Position numbers and translations under genes: made by a program
Notes under the pieces: generated by a model
What the model was told of the DNA's origin: nothing
The model's database searches: none
The model's input: only the letters and a program-made list of their open reading frames with translations
From: Porites lobata
Taxonomy: Eukaryota; Cnidaria; Anthozoa; Scleractinia; Poritidae
Reading direction: 5' to 3'
DNA length: 64,000 nt
Assembly (NCBI GenBank): GCA_942486035.1
Contig: CALNXK010000129.1
Location: 271,001 to 335,000, forward strand
Shown: positions 46,073 to 57,100 of the stretch, piece by piece
How the letters are laid out: each line of letters opens with the position of its first letter
How positions within the stretch are numbered: position 1 is the stretch's first letter

Positions 46073-46162
46073 ATAAAACACTTTTTCTTCTTATTTGTCG
46101 CGTGAAGTCTTGTTTGTCCGATTACTGAAACGTTTAACTGACTTGCTGTGAACGTTGCAGCC

Positions 46163-46171
46163 CTTTTATAG
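46163..46171 (-). promoter_or_regulatory. TATA box of BAG-A
   Basis: CTATAAAAG on the minus strand, about 92 bp before the BAG-A ATG and about 60 bp downstream of the four-unit heat-shock element. Confidence 0.7.
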
Positions 46172-46229
46172 ATCGTTAACAACACACAAAATCCATCACT
46201 GCTAATTTTAAAACGATCCCTCCAGAGAC

Positions 46230-46247
46230 TTCCAGAACCTTCGGGAA
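46230..46247. promoter_or_regulatory. Heat-shock element, four perfect units
   Basis: TTCcaGAAccTTCggGAA: four alternating NGAAN units with exact 5-bp spacing, the optimal site for trimeric HSF1. It lies on the BAG-A side of the shared promoter. Confidence 0.92.
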
Positions 46248-46493
46248 AACCCCAGAAAGTGCTCGAAAAAAGCTTCATTCCAGGGAAGGGTAGAGAGAAT
46301 CAATTTTGTTGTGGTTTACAAGTCAACTGTCGTTCATCTTCGCATACTTCGTTTAACTTTCATTTTCTATATTGAATGATATAATTTTAGTAAATATACG
46401 CTGGAGCGTTTTGTTTTACAGAACAAAATTATTGCAAAAAGCTTCTAAGAGAAAAGTACCCTCTCCTCCCTTACTAGTATAAGTTTTTGACCT

Positions 46494-46511
46494 TTCTGGA
46501 AGATTCTGGAC
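46494..46511. promoter_or_regulatory. Heat-shock element, three perfect units plus one partial
   Basis: TTCtgGAAgaTTCtgGAC, 14 bp before the DNAJB-A TATA box. Confidence 0.9.
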
Positions 46512-46524
46512 ACGTGGCTCTTAA

Positions 46525-46531
46525 TATAAAA
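46525..46531 (+). promoter_or_regulatory. TATA box of DNAJB-A
   Basis: TATAAAA, 70 bp before the DNAJB-A ATG. A start near 46555 and a short leader are inferred, typical of heat-shock genes. Confidence 0.8.
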
Positions 46532-46600
46532 TGGCATCTTCGAAGCGAGAATTCAGTTCCAGACAAAGTTTTTCCGCGCAAATTGTGTATCAACTTAAGC

Positions 46601-47638
46601 ATGGGAAAAGACTACTACAAGATTCTAGGCGTCCCTAAGACAGCCAAAGACAACGAGATAAAGAAGGCTTACCGAAAACTCGCCTTACAGTGGCACCCGG
46701 ACAAGAACAAGGCTCCCGGAGCAGAGGAGAAATTCAAGGAGATCTCTGAAGCTTACGACGTACTTAGTGATAAGGAAAAAAGAGAAATCTTTGACAAATA
46801 TGGTGAAGAGGGCCTTAAAGGGTCTCCAGCAGGGGGAAACAACTCGAACATGCATTTCCAAGGACCAGGATTTGCAAGAACTTTCGTATTTACTAGTGGA
46901 GATGCACGCCACACTTTTGCAAGAGCTTTCGGTAATGACGATGAATTTGCAGACCTTATTGGCGGCTTAGGAGGGTTTAGCTTCTTCAACGACCTCAGAA
47001 GGAAAACGTCAGGGTCAAGAACAAGCGCTAATGATAGTTTTATGTTCGACTTTGATAGCGTTCCACCGCCGCGAACGAAGAAACAAAAAGTTCAAGATCC
47101 GACGATCGAGAAAGATCTACTTGTTAGCCTCGAAGAGCTCTTGAGCGGCTGTACGAAAAAGATGAAAATATCGCGAAAATTCTACGACGAGCGTGGAAGT
47201 TTCACGAACGAAGAAAAAATCCTTACGGTAAATGTGAAACCAGGGTGGAAAGCAGGGACAAAGATTACTTTCCCGAAGGAAGGAGATAGAAAACCTGGAG
47301 TCGTTCCTGCTGACGTTGTGTTTCATGTCAAGGACAAACGTCACTCTCATTTTTCACGAGATAGCAACAACAATCTTCTTTACACCGCAAAGATTTCATT
47401 ACGGGATTCCTTGACCGGTGGGCAGGCAGAAATTCCTACAATCGATGGACGTAAAATAAAACTACGTTTGAATAGTATTGTGCAACCAGACTCTACTAGA
47501 AGGATCCATGGAGAGGGACTACCACTACCAAAAAATCCCTCCAAGAGAGGTGATCTGATTGTCAAATGTGACATTCAGTTTCCTGATAAACTTACACAAG
47601 TTCAAAGAGATATTTTATTAGACACGCTACCAAGTTAA
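46601..47638 (+). CDS. DNAJB-A: class B J-domain protein (Hsp40, DNAJB1/4/5-like)
   Basis: 345 residues, no intron. The J domain (residues 2-70) starts GKDYYKILGVPKTAKDNEIK and has the HPD tripeptide at 32-34, which stimulates the Hsp70 ATPase. A Gly/Phe-rich linker follows (about 72-165, with SPAGGNNSN and GGLGGFSFF). The two C-terminal client-binding domains (about 170-340) include VSLEELLSGCTKKMKISRKF, VKPGWKAGTKITFP and GEGLPLPKNPSKRGDL. There is no zinc finger, hence class B. The length is that of vertebrate DNAJB1 (340). The ATG at 46601 was chosen over an in-frame upstream extension to 46487 because the extension overlaps the heat-shock element and TATA box and is not family-like. It likely acts in cytosol and nucleus. 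Confidence 0.96.
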   Translation: MGKDYYKILGVPKTAKDNEIKKAYRKLALQWHPDKNKAPGAEEKFKEISEAYDVLSDKEKREIFDKYGEEGLKGSPAGGNNSNMHFQGPGFARTFVFTSGDARHTFARAFGNDDEFADLIGGLGGFSFFNDLRRKTSGSRTSANDSFMFDFDSVPPPRTKKQKVQDPTIEKDLLVSLEELLSGCTKKMKISRKFYDERGSFTNEEKILTVNVKPGWKAGTKITFPKEGDRKPGVVPADVVFHVKDKRHSHFSRDSNNNLLYTAKISLRDSLTGGQAEIPTIDGRKIKLRLNSIVQPDSTRRIHGEGLPLPKNPSKRGDLIVKCDIQFPDKLTQVQRDILLDTLPS

Positions 47639-47762
47639 AAAACTTTTTTTCCTATCGCGTGAATCTTTTAGAACAAGAACAACATCTATAACGAGTTACT
47701 ATGCCATCGAAAAGTACAAAATATTGTATTTGCATGGTGAACTGATCTTGTAGTATACTAAA

Positions 47763-47768
47763 AATAAA
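47763..47768 (+). terminator. Candidate polyadenylation signal of DNAJB-A
   Basis: AATAAA, 125 bp after the stop codon. Confidence 0.6.
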
Positions 47769-48101
47769 TTTACGATAATACATATGGCCTTTTTCAGCGG
47801 AAAGTGCGAGATCACATTAAAAATATATGTATTTATCCCAAAATATTTTTTTCAGTGCATAATAATCTAATATAAAGAAGACGTAGATATTGAGCTTTTC
47901 TCATATGAAAAATGTTATCGGGGATGTTATTTCAGGGATTTATCCATTTTAATTGTTTATTGTGCTTATAATTTATTTAAAATAAAAATATATCTGATCA
48001 TTGTGTACAATTCTGTAAAATTAATGTTGGTAAATTATTCCGAAGCGACTGTGTATGTGGGTTCGGGAGAGATGGAGGAAGGAGGGGGATTTCTGCATTG
48101 A

Positions 48102-48568
48102 GTAGCCTCCCACACAGAGACATTCTTAGGGGTTCATCCAGGTTCCTGCACCGCAAACATCAGCTGATGTAAAATGCAAATATCAGCTGGAGCTCATATG
48201 CTGACTATCGGAAAACCAATTGGTGCTGTTTAAGTCAAAGTGTTGACAAGCCAAACACGATGTAGAAGCTCGGTAGAGTGTGATCGATACATGACCAAAG
48301 AGTTTTGCTCTCTGTACGAAGGTGTGTGAGTCAACTGTGGTGAGTAGTTTAATAATATGTTGTTCTAAAAGTGTAAGGTCTTCACCTTTCATGAAACCTT
48401 TCTGATCTTTTCTGAAGTCTCACACAAAATTTCTCAAGGTTCAAAGTGCACTTCCCAAATCTGGAAGTGTGCTGTGATTGATCTTTCGCTTTTCCCTCTC
48501 GTTTCAGCAGATGTTTGTGGGGCAGGAGCACTTGAAGAACCCCTAAGAACGTCTATATGGGAGGTTAT
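48102..48568. mobile_element. 467-bp MITE of the TAGCCTCCC...CAGAC family
   Basis: GTAGCCTCCCACACAGAGAC and TTCTTAGGGGTTC at the left are mirrored by GAACCCCTAAGAACGTCT and ATGGGAGGTTAT at the right. The interior (48150-48500) has no ORF. It lies between the two DNAJB genes. The small foldbacks at 28385-28447 and 19658-19724 share its ends. Confidence 0.82.
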
Positions 48569-48704
48569 GCACTGAGTGGCCCTCTGCAATTTTACATTTT
48601 ATTTGCCTTGTGATTGTCACATTTGCTAAACAGAAATTATGTGGTCATCTTTTGATTATGGGGCTACATTCACACTCCCGGACGAATTTTTGACTGGTAG
48701 TATG

Positions 48705-48737
48705 TTAAGGTGTTCCACTCACTAGGAACCACCTTAA
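48705..48737. repeat. 33-bp TTAA-ended near-palindrome
   Basis: TTAAGGTGTTCC ... GGAACCACCTTAA. The ends match those of the TTAA MITEs (AAGGTG...). It is perhaps a minimal internal-deletion derivative or solo terminus pair. Confidence 0.6.
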
Positions 48738-49257
48738 TTGTTTGAAAATTAAGATGCCTAGCTCTTCAAAGTTCCATGTGAACAGAGAGAAAATAATGAA
48801 AAGTCTCATGTGAACAAAGAGTCCAGTCAAATTTTATCTGGGGCTGTGTGAAGGTAACCTGAATTATCTACCTTTTTTACATTAATTTTCTTTGGGGCAG
48901 TCTTGTTGAAAATGTATGAGCTAATCTAGCAATGGTTCTGGGAAATCCACCCCTGTAGTCTCATTTCAAGTGGTGGAGACTAACAAAGCACTTACTCCCT
49001 CAGACTTTGCCAACCAAATAGAAATTAATTAATTACCTCAGCTAGAAAAATTCTGTAACTGATAAACTCTATTTAGAAGCTGATTAAGATGCTATTAAAG
49101 AATTGCAGTCAGTTATACAGCCAGACCATTATATTGTAAAAAGTGTTGTACATGTTGTAAGATGCACTTCGTCTCTAAAGAAGGAATTAGAAGAAGAGAG
49201 ATTATCCTCTCTTTTTCTAATACCTTCTTATGTAATTATGAACTTAATGTAACTTAT
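48738..49257. other. Between the DNAJB genes, nothing recognised
   Basis: Non-coding. Confidence 0.5.
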
Positions 49258-49434
49258 CAGTGGTGGATCCAGGGGAGGGGCCCAGGGGGCCCAGGCTCCC
49301 TTTAGTTTTAGACCAAACTGGGGCCCCAAAGTCTGAAAAAAAAAAATGGTTTTTTGAGACTGCCCCCCCCCCCCACTTCTCTCAGGGTGGATGACCAGGC
49401 TCCCCCTTTATCTGAAGGTCTGGATCTGCCCCTG
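49258..49434. mobile_element. 177-bp MITE with CAGGGG-type ends
   Basis: The left end CAGTGGTGGATCCAGGGG and the right end (complement of GGTCTGGATCTGCCCCTG) are inverted. CTTAT flanks both sides (49253-49257, 49435-49439). The interior is G- and C-rich. The termini resemble hAT elements. Confidence 0.7.
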
Positions 49435-49960
49435 CTTATAGCAGTATCAAATGGGGGTTACTTGGGTTAATTTTTGCCGGGTATGTGCCGCTGGCCTTCC
49501 AGAGCCCCTACACCATTATAGTCTATTCTGTGGCCAATTATGGCTGACCCCATCTTGGGTCCCCATCACTTTTGGGCAAATATGTAATTTTCCTTACAGT
49601 AGTCACTTTCTATTTTTATGAATTGACCCATTTTTTAGATTGAATGAAGAACATTTTACTTTTCATCTGCAGTACAAACATTCTGGTATGTTTGCTGATC
49701 GTAAGTATGAAGAACTTTCTTACCCCAAAAATCTGAAAATTTGCAACCCCATTCTAGAAACTCTATTGAAGATGGGACCCCATTATAGTCAATCCAGTAG
49801 TGAAAATGCGACCCCATCCAGCGGGACATCCCATTAGCCTCTTATAAGGAAGAACCCCCCCTCCCCTGGTATAAACTATCAAAGGGGAGCATACATCCCC
49901 AGCCCTCTCCAAGGAATGGGGTGCTTCTTCTTCTAGCTTTTTCCCTTCCAAACTGAAGGG
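49435..49960. repeat. Dispersed repeat with CCATTATAGTC words
   Basis: ACACCATTATAGTCTATTCT (49510) and CCCCATTATAGTCAATCCAG (49779) are near-copies, with CTGTGGCC and GACCCCAT words around. No protein recognised. Confidence 0.45.
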
Positions 49961-50670
49961 AAGATTAGGCTTGATCTCCGCTGTCTCCCAGGTCTGTTGT
50001 TTGATTCAGATGGCAGCTGGTAATATTGAGCCTAAAGGGAAAAAGGAATTTAGAAGTGTAGCAATCTATGCTTGTCAGTTAACCTTTTGTTGAATTGAAC
50101 TTAAGTGAGGAAATTACTGAAGGGTGAATTTTACACAGTTTTCATCTAATCACAGAAACAGCATATAGTTAGTATAATGCAAACCTTTCCAGGAAAAATT
50201 TATTAAGTTTGTATACATGCAATAATTTATTTCTGAGGAACGAATCTAAAACAAGAGGGCCTGCTTTATCATTAAGGCAGAATTGAAAAATGCTACAGCG
50301 TTGATATATCTCAGAAGGAATGCTGGCATTGAATTGAAATGTAAGCACGTTCTGCATGTCAGGGAAAGGGGGCACTTAAGTCCCTCTAGTCTCTCCCAGG
50401 GTCTTTCAAAAATTATATGAGAGACTCTGGCAATAATGTACTGGGGGTACTGGCTTCTACCTTAAAGTTATTGTATCCTTTACTCCAGTTGCATTTTTAA
50501 AAGGCCAGTTTTAAGCATCAAGCTTCATGGGACCAGAAAAAGGATATAGAGATATAGGTGCTGCTTTGCAGACATTAGGGTGTAGATTTAACGTCTGCGA
50601 TACAGGCTACTTAGAGGAAGTAATGTAATGATCCAATCACTAACTGCCACGTCAACAACTTGTACCAAAA
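49961..50670. other. Between the DNAJB genes, nothing recognised
   Basis: Non-coding. Confidence 0.5.
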
Positions 50671-50679
50671 ACAACATAC

Positions 50680-50830
50680 AGTCAACCTTCTCTAAGCATG
50701 CATACACCTACAGTTTGTCCCTGCCTTTCTTCACTCCATTTAGTTGACTCTCTGTGAGATGGACTTCTGCCCTAATACAGACAAACAGGTGGTCCCAAAG
50801 GAATTTGCCTTAGAGAGAGTCTACTGTATT
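50680..50830. mobile_element. MITE-like repeat, GAGAGTC / TCTCTAAG family
   Basis: AGTCAACCTTCTCTAAGCAT at the left and CTTAGAGAGAGTCTACTG at the right are inverted. The interior CTGCCTTTCTTCACTCC matches, inverted, the repeat at 35385-35510. Confidence 0.6.
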
Positions 50831-51394
50831 TTACTGTCTTTTTAAATCTATTCTTGAGTAATTAAATTTACTTCCTGGCAGTGGGAGATTCGGATCTTCA
50901 AGTTAAGTGGATGTTAGCGTCAGGGGGCCACTCATCTAGACCCTAGATAAGAGGGAGCCCAGCCTCTGAAATAATTTTTCTGTGCACTAAGGTCTTCAAT
51001 TTGGCATAACAATGAGGTTGGGCCCTAGGCCCCTCCCCTGTATTTATCACTGTCCAGTGATATTTTGCAAAGGTTGTTTCAGTACTGATATAGTCAGAGT
51101 TAGGTGGAGTCAAGTCAGTGACTAGACTTGCCAGCATTCGACAGAAACAGAGTCACAGACTATTTCAATTTTCTTCCTTTTTCCAGTTTATGACTCCAAT
51201 TCTCTGATCTAGTGAAAAAATGAAAACTGAGACTCTTTAATTTTGCTAAGCATCATTATGAAGCTTAGGATATGTTCATTCTATCCTCAATAACTTTTTG
51301 TGTTGCCTTTGAAAATAGCTATCCACAATGGTTGTGTGAACATAGCTTTGATGACTCTGCCTCCGTCGCAGTGACACAACCAGCATAAACTAAT

Positions 51395-51560
51395 TCACTA
51401 CAGAGGAACCTTCGATATAACGAAGGGCCAAGGGACTGCCAACATTAATTTGTTTGCTTTAAAGAGGTTTCGTTATAATGAGGTTCTTTTCCATACATTT
51501 TCCTATTGCTGGGATAAAACCGTTCATTACTCCTAGGGACTTTGTTACGTAGAGGTTGAT
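51395..51560. mobile_element. Mariner-type MITE-like repeat (GGAACCTTCGATATAACGAAG)
   Basis: CAGAGGAACCTTCGATATAA and its partial copies GTTTCGTTATAATGAGGTTC and GTTACGTAGAGGTTG suggest a Tc1/mariner (pogo-like) MITE built of GTTATAACGAGGTTC words. The right end is not resolved. Confidence 0.45.
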
Positions 51561-53657
51561 TATAAGAGTTTGACGGTAGTATAAATATTACATATTCAAG
51601 ATTTGTTAATACCATGTTGTAATGATTGACGTTAGTGTGGGCTAAAAATAACCAAGTTAACCCCTCTCCCCTTCCCAACTCAAGAGGGTGTGTTTGGTGG
51701 GCTGCACAATAGCCATCACTGTTACAAATGTAACTTTTTAGCATCGGTGTTTGTATTTACAGCAGACTTCCACATAGATAAAAACTTCCACATTGATAAA
51801 TGCTGTGGGTCAATACTAGATTACGCCCTAGGTAGATGTACCCTACATGGTGCTGTGCTTCAAGTACCCCTCCCATGCCACCTCCTGAGTTTAACCAATT
51901 ACCTGCTCCTACTGTAGATTTGTGTCACTGATAATGATCAGTCTGGTCAGGGTCTATTCCTGAAAAAGCTAGCAAAGCTTGCCAGGCTGTCTTAGACCCT
52001 CACATGGCAAGTCAGTACTGATGATAAAATTCCCATCCATTTAGGACTGTTAACGCCCCTATCCCCTCAAATCCCTTCAAAATTCAGTGGCTGGAGAGCT
52101 GGTCTTTTCATGGCTGACTACTAGATGAGCAGTAAATATCTAAAATTTCCTCAGAACAAAATAAACAATTTATTGCCTCATTTTACAAAACAATCTATTC
52201 CATATTTTCTTTGTGCAAGTGCAAGATCATACACATGCTTCCAAGAGGATACTACAACAACTAAGAGGGAGAGAAAAGAGACAATAGTACCTCTTAGAAC
52301 TTAATAAGAAAGGATCTTTCAGTGAAGGAGTAAAGGAAAAAAATGAAAAAACCAAATCACACTCTTTCTACAATACTACTGTGTGTTTAAAACACTATTG
52401 GGATTTACCAGCAAATTCTTTTCAGTTTATCAACACTGGAATAATATATATATACACAGTCCACTTCTCATATTTTAAATTTTTCTCCTATATTGACAGT
52501 AAGCTGACACGATAAATACATGAATATATTATTTCTATACAGTGATAAACTGCCACATTAGATCATGACAGTCTGCATTACAGCTTGCCAAATTGCCCTG
52601 TGAACTTTCAAAAGCTTAATACCTTTTATTTTTACCAAGAACAAATTCTTCAAGACTTAGCAAGGTGACGAACAAGCAACATAAATATTAATCATTTCTT
52701 AGCACTCCAGACAATACTCAACACTCACAATTTCCATGTAAAGCACCTTCATCAAATTTCATAAAAAGCTGATTAAAAGTATTTTGATTGAATTATTACA
52801 AAAGAAGCATTTTAATGCCATGATTACTTTGCCACTAGGAAAATATCATCTGTATTTTTTAAACTTACTTTCACTACTACATTTTGGGTCACGGCATAAT
52901 TACTACCTGGCTGTCGGAGAAAAGCTTTCTGATGAAGGTGGCTGTTGCGTGCTTTCCTTACTCTAGGGCGCATAATATCCACAACCCTTCAACAACTGAC
53001 GAAAATTAGTCCTTCACAAAAATAAAAGGCATTTACAAAGGCTTTAGCTGTTTGTCAAAAACACCAATGTATTCAATTACTTAGCTTGATCAAACCTTCA
53101 CTATTTGGAAACAATTTATTATCAAAATCCACTCACTAACAATTTAGTTTAATCTTTGTGTGTTTAAAACACATTCATTATAAGTGTTTTGAGTGATATG
53201 GGTGGTTTATGAAGTTAAAAGAAATTCTATACATGCATTATTAATTTGATAAAAGAATTCACTACCAAAGAAATGCACTCAAGTTATTATTAAAAAGAAA
53301 AGGAAAAATGTTAAAATGAGAAAAAAAGATCTTGTTTCATGATATAAGCAAATAGGACCATGCTAATTAAGCATAGTACCACCAAAATAGTTTCTTTTCG
53401 AAAATATATGACAAATCTGGATAATATTTCTGTACACCAAAAATTCTTTTCTTAACTGTAATAGCTTCCTTCACGGCAATGACATCCATAAAGTCACACA
53501 CTAAGGGTGTCATCTCAGACAAACTCTTAGCTACCAAGTGCTAAGAAGGCAACCTGCACTTTTATAGGCCACACAGCCTCGACCAAGGTGACACTTGTGT
53601 CTCCAATCAACTGACGGTCATGGAAATTTTCTAATTCCTCTCTCCAATAAAATTGTT
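51561..53657. other. 3' flank of DNAJB-B
   Basis: Non-coding and AT-rich. It probably contains the DNAJB-B 3' UTR in its right part; an AATAAA on the minus strand near 53108-53114 is one candidate signal. Confidence 0.4.
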
Positions 53658-56447
53658 TCATGGTACCATACTAGCTAGTTCATGTCTCTCCTGCATAGAC
53701 AAGTTTGTTGGAAATTCAACATTGAAAGTCACTATCATATCTCCCCTCTGTCCAGGTGATTTTGGGAGGGGCAGACCTTCTCCTGGAATTCTCTTCTGTG
53801 TTCCTGGTTGAATCACTTCATTTAATTGTATCCTTAATACTCTTCCATCAATAGTTGGAATCTGTAGTTGACATCCAACAAGGGCATCACGTAGACTAAC
53901 TTTTGTTGTATACAGAAGATTGTTATCAGCATCTCTCTTAAAATACTGGTGTGGTTTGTCTGCAATAACGAATATAATGTCTGCAGGAATTATTCCTGGT
54001 TTCTGGTCTCCATGTTGAGCAAAAGTTATTTTTGTTCCAGCTTTCCACCCTGGTTTAATGTCTATTGAAAGAATTTTTTCTTCTCGCGATGTTCCTCCAC
54101 TGTGCGATAACACCTGACGACATATTTTAAGTTTTCGCGTACATCCTGTTGCAAGTTCTTCCAAGCTCACTTGGATTGGTGTCTCAATTGGAGGATCTTG
54201 TACCCCGTGTTTCTGAAAGGGATCTGGACCTGGGAAATCAAATCCATCATTACAGAAGGTTTTAAAGCCACCAGAAAAAGAGGAGGATGAAGATGTTGAA
54301 AACATTCGTGGAAAAGAGGAATTGAAACCATCAAAGATATCTGTTAAACAAAAAAAAATTAAAATCAACACAAGCATTATATTTTTATCGAATTAGTTAT
54401 CCAATATTGTAACATTCTTGCAGAGAGTACAAGTTGACCAGTTGCCAACAATTTTACTACTAGCTGTAATACATTCCTAAAATTCACACATCATCAATAA
54501 AAGGCACACTCTAGGTGTAATTTAGCTTAACTCTTCATTATAGGGGACATGGGACTAAAAATGCACCACCATCTCCAGGAGAGATCTTTCATGCCTCCCA
54601 AAATTAATCTACCAAACCACACACTCCTACTAACAGATAGTCGTGTGCAGAGTGCCTTTAAAAATATATTGGTACGTACCTCTGTTTATAAAAATTTAGA
54701 AGAGTGGAATTTGCTTTGCAAAATAATTAAAATCAATACAATGAGGAAACGATTTTGCAAATTGTAAACGTGCTCTGACCTAAGTTAAAAGAATATTCTA
54801 GAACTAGAAAGTGAAACACGTAAACAATAAAACTTTTAAATAAAACTAATAATTACATATTCAGCCTATTTTCACTTCTTTCATTTAAACAGGAATTAAA
54901 TTATAACTTTTCGAAACTTGGAGACAGAAATATTCACAATTTGAATTAGATGACATTAAGATTGGTAATCACTTCACTGTAAATGAGTTCTCTCTATGAC
55001 AACGAAACTCAAAACGATTCGCTCGTGCTCGCAGTTTAAGATTTGATCTCAAGATAGATGCTTCTGAGGATGGGTCGGACAATTGAAGTAAGAAAATGAT
55101 CTTTCCAAAGTAAAATCTTTCGAACGAAAATCGGTACGGTGCTTGATGTACAAAATTTGAAGAAATTTGTTTTGACACGACAAATAAAACGAAATATTTA
55201 AAATATCATTTGCCGATCTATGGAACATTCTAGACATAATTGATAAGCATGAAAAACGCTAAACATGACACTAGTTCAGGAAGAAAAATTCATGACAGAA
55301 GACATAACAGATGAGAAAAACCATTTGATAACTCAATTTTGCTGGTAAACCATAATTTAAAGCGAGCATTTTTTTTAGAGCTGGAGCAGTTGAGATCTGA
55401 AATTAAAAATGACCGCAGGCTGTGTTTCCACTCCAGCGACTTTATACAATAATTTCTTTTGTCATATTTGAACAGGACGTTCGTCATTTACTTTGACAAG
55501 GAAAGAAGAAAGGGCGACCCGCGAACTGCGTCAGGAGTGACTAACTGAAACGTATTATTACAACAAAGCCCACTCAAGCAAAACGTGAAGTAACGCGTAT
55601 TCAGGAGACATAACCTTCCGTGTGAGAACGGTTATCCAAATTAATACTATATTTGGTGTTTTCACCCTGAAAATTTCATCACGTATAAAGCGAATTGACA
55701 GAATAGGCAGAAAAAATGCTGATAAAGAGGGTGCAGGACCGAAATCGAATTCCTACTGGGTCGCCTTCGTGCAATATAAACGGGATTAAAAATAGAAATT
55801 TCGAGAAAAAAGGCACACTTCATGTTGTCTTAAAATTGCCACGACGAGGACTTTCGTCTTTAAATGAGAGTAAATCCAGTCATTCTCACTAATCACACAG
55901 CCCATGCGACCTTTTCTGACTCGTGACTCGCAAACTCTCGTTAAGCTTCGGTACAATGTATCAAGTTGTAAAATACAAGGCCCATCTTCTCAATTTAGCG
56001 TTAGTTACTACTCGACATCTGTACCCTCGCTCGATGAAACCCCAAAACTTTACGGCTCGAAAACTGGTACCTTTGAACGATTTTTGACACTAAACGAAAA
56101 AGTTGTATGTAAACCAACAAAATTAAAAACAAACCTTGGAAGGGGCAATCGGGATCATCACCAAATACGTCGCGGAAAATGCTCACGGGGTCGGGGAAGA
56201 CACCGAAACTAAATCCACCACATTCGTTCTTCAATCCTTCCTCGCCGTATGTGTCAAATATTCGGCGTTTGTTGGCGTCTGTTAAGACTGAGTACGCCTC
56301 AGATATTTTCTTAAACTGTTCCTCTGCTCCTTGGTTTTTGTTTTTGTCTGGATGAAAAAGCAAGGCCTGTCTTTTGTAAGCCTTTTTGATATCCTCGGCC
56401 GAGGCATTTCGTGGAACCCCAAGAACGGAATAATAATCCTGCCCCAT
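53658..56447 (-). CDS. DNAJB-B: class B J-domain protein, two exons
   Basis: Minus-strand exons 56447-56135 and 54340-53658, joined G|AT across a GT-AG intron of 1794 bp, encode 331 residues. The J domain (2-70) starts GQDYYSVLGVPRNASAEDIK with HPD at 32-34. The Gly/Phe linker is short and carries a serine run (STSSSSSFSGGF). The C-terminal client domains include VSLEELATGCTRKLKICR, IKPGWKAGTKITFAQ and GEGLPLPKSPGQRGDM. The protein is clearly related to DNAJB-A but well diverged, most strongly in the linker. The start at 56447 matches DNAJB-A; an alternative 10 residues upstream has no ATG family support. Head-to-head with BAG-B across 653 bp. It plays the same Hsp70-activating role as DNAJB-A, possibly with other clients. 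Confidence 0.95.
54341..56134 (-). other. Intron of DNAJB-B
   Basis: Donor GTTTGT at 56134, acceptor TTTAACAG at 54341 with a poly-T tract. The interior has no recognised repeat or gene. DNAJB-A has no intron at this place. Confidence 0.9.
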
Positions 56448-56504
56448 ATACGCCAGCGATTTGTTGCAAGCAAACACCTCCTGACTTCAATAGACTTTTT
56501 CCTT

Positions 56505-56514
56505 TAAAATATAG
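56505..56514 (-). promoter_or_regulatory. TATA-like box of DNAJB-B
   Basis: TATATTTTAA on the minus strand, about 60 bp before the DNAJB-B ATG. A weaker match than at DNAJB-A. A GAAagTTC half-site lies just upstream (56517-56524). Confidence 0.45.
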
Positions 56515-56619
56515 ATGAAAGTTCAGCAAAAGCGGGACCACTAGCACGATGTGTCAACACTGGATCTTTCGAAATCCTTTTGCCAACCAACACAATCGCC
56601 TTCATTTCTTGAGTTGATC

Positions 56620-56632
56620 GAAGGTTCTGGAA
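56620..56632. promoter_or_regulatory. Heat-shock element, three perfect units
   Basis: GAAggTTCtgGAA, on the DNAJB-B side of the shared promoter, about 110 bp from its TATA-like box. Confidence 0.88.
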
Positions 56633-56942
56633 CAGTAATGCTTGGTAGCCACGCCTGAAAGAAACTATTTTTCAACCAACCGGGGTCCCCACAGGTTCGA
56701 CTTTAAAATATGCACTGAAAACCTAAGTTATTTTAACTTTTTTCCCTTTCTTTCGGAGTTATTAATATTTTAAAACTTTGGGGAAAAATCCGAAATATAT
56801 TAGACGAAGAAAAGCATTTCAGCCTGGCTAACAATCTTTGCCTATCCCCTCCCTGCTGTATTTTTTTCTGACACGTCGATTATTCAAGGAACACAGTGGG
56901 GGTACAATACACGCACCACGAGAGCAGTTGTCACGAAAGATT

Positions 56943-56955
56943 GAACGTTCTCGAA
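56943..56955. promoter_or_regulatory. Heat-shock element, three perfect units
   Basis: GAAcgTTCtcGAA, on the BAG-B side, about 145 bp before the BAG-B ATG. No TATA box is evident for BAG-B. Confidence 0.88.
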
Positions 56956-57100
56956 CCAGAATTTGCAACGTTTGGGGTGTGAAAGTATCTCTGTTTTCCT
57001 TTTGTTTTGTTTTTTTTTTCTGGAATTCGCAGTTATTTTGCCTGAGGCCGGCCGCACACCGACAACTCATGAAGCGATAAGGTCACCCGATTTAAGAAAT

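Noticed and set aside
46487..46600. N-terminal 38-residue extension of DNAJB-A
   Set aside because: It runs through the heat-shock element and TATA box, and no class B J protein has such an extension; the J domain starts at 46601.
55904..56212. Plus-strand ORF overlapping DNAJB-B exon 1
   Set aside because: It is antisense to the exon and intron of DNAJB-B and has no domain of its own.
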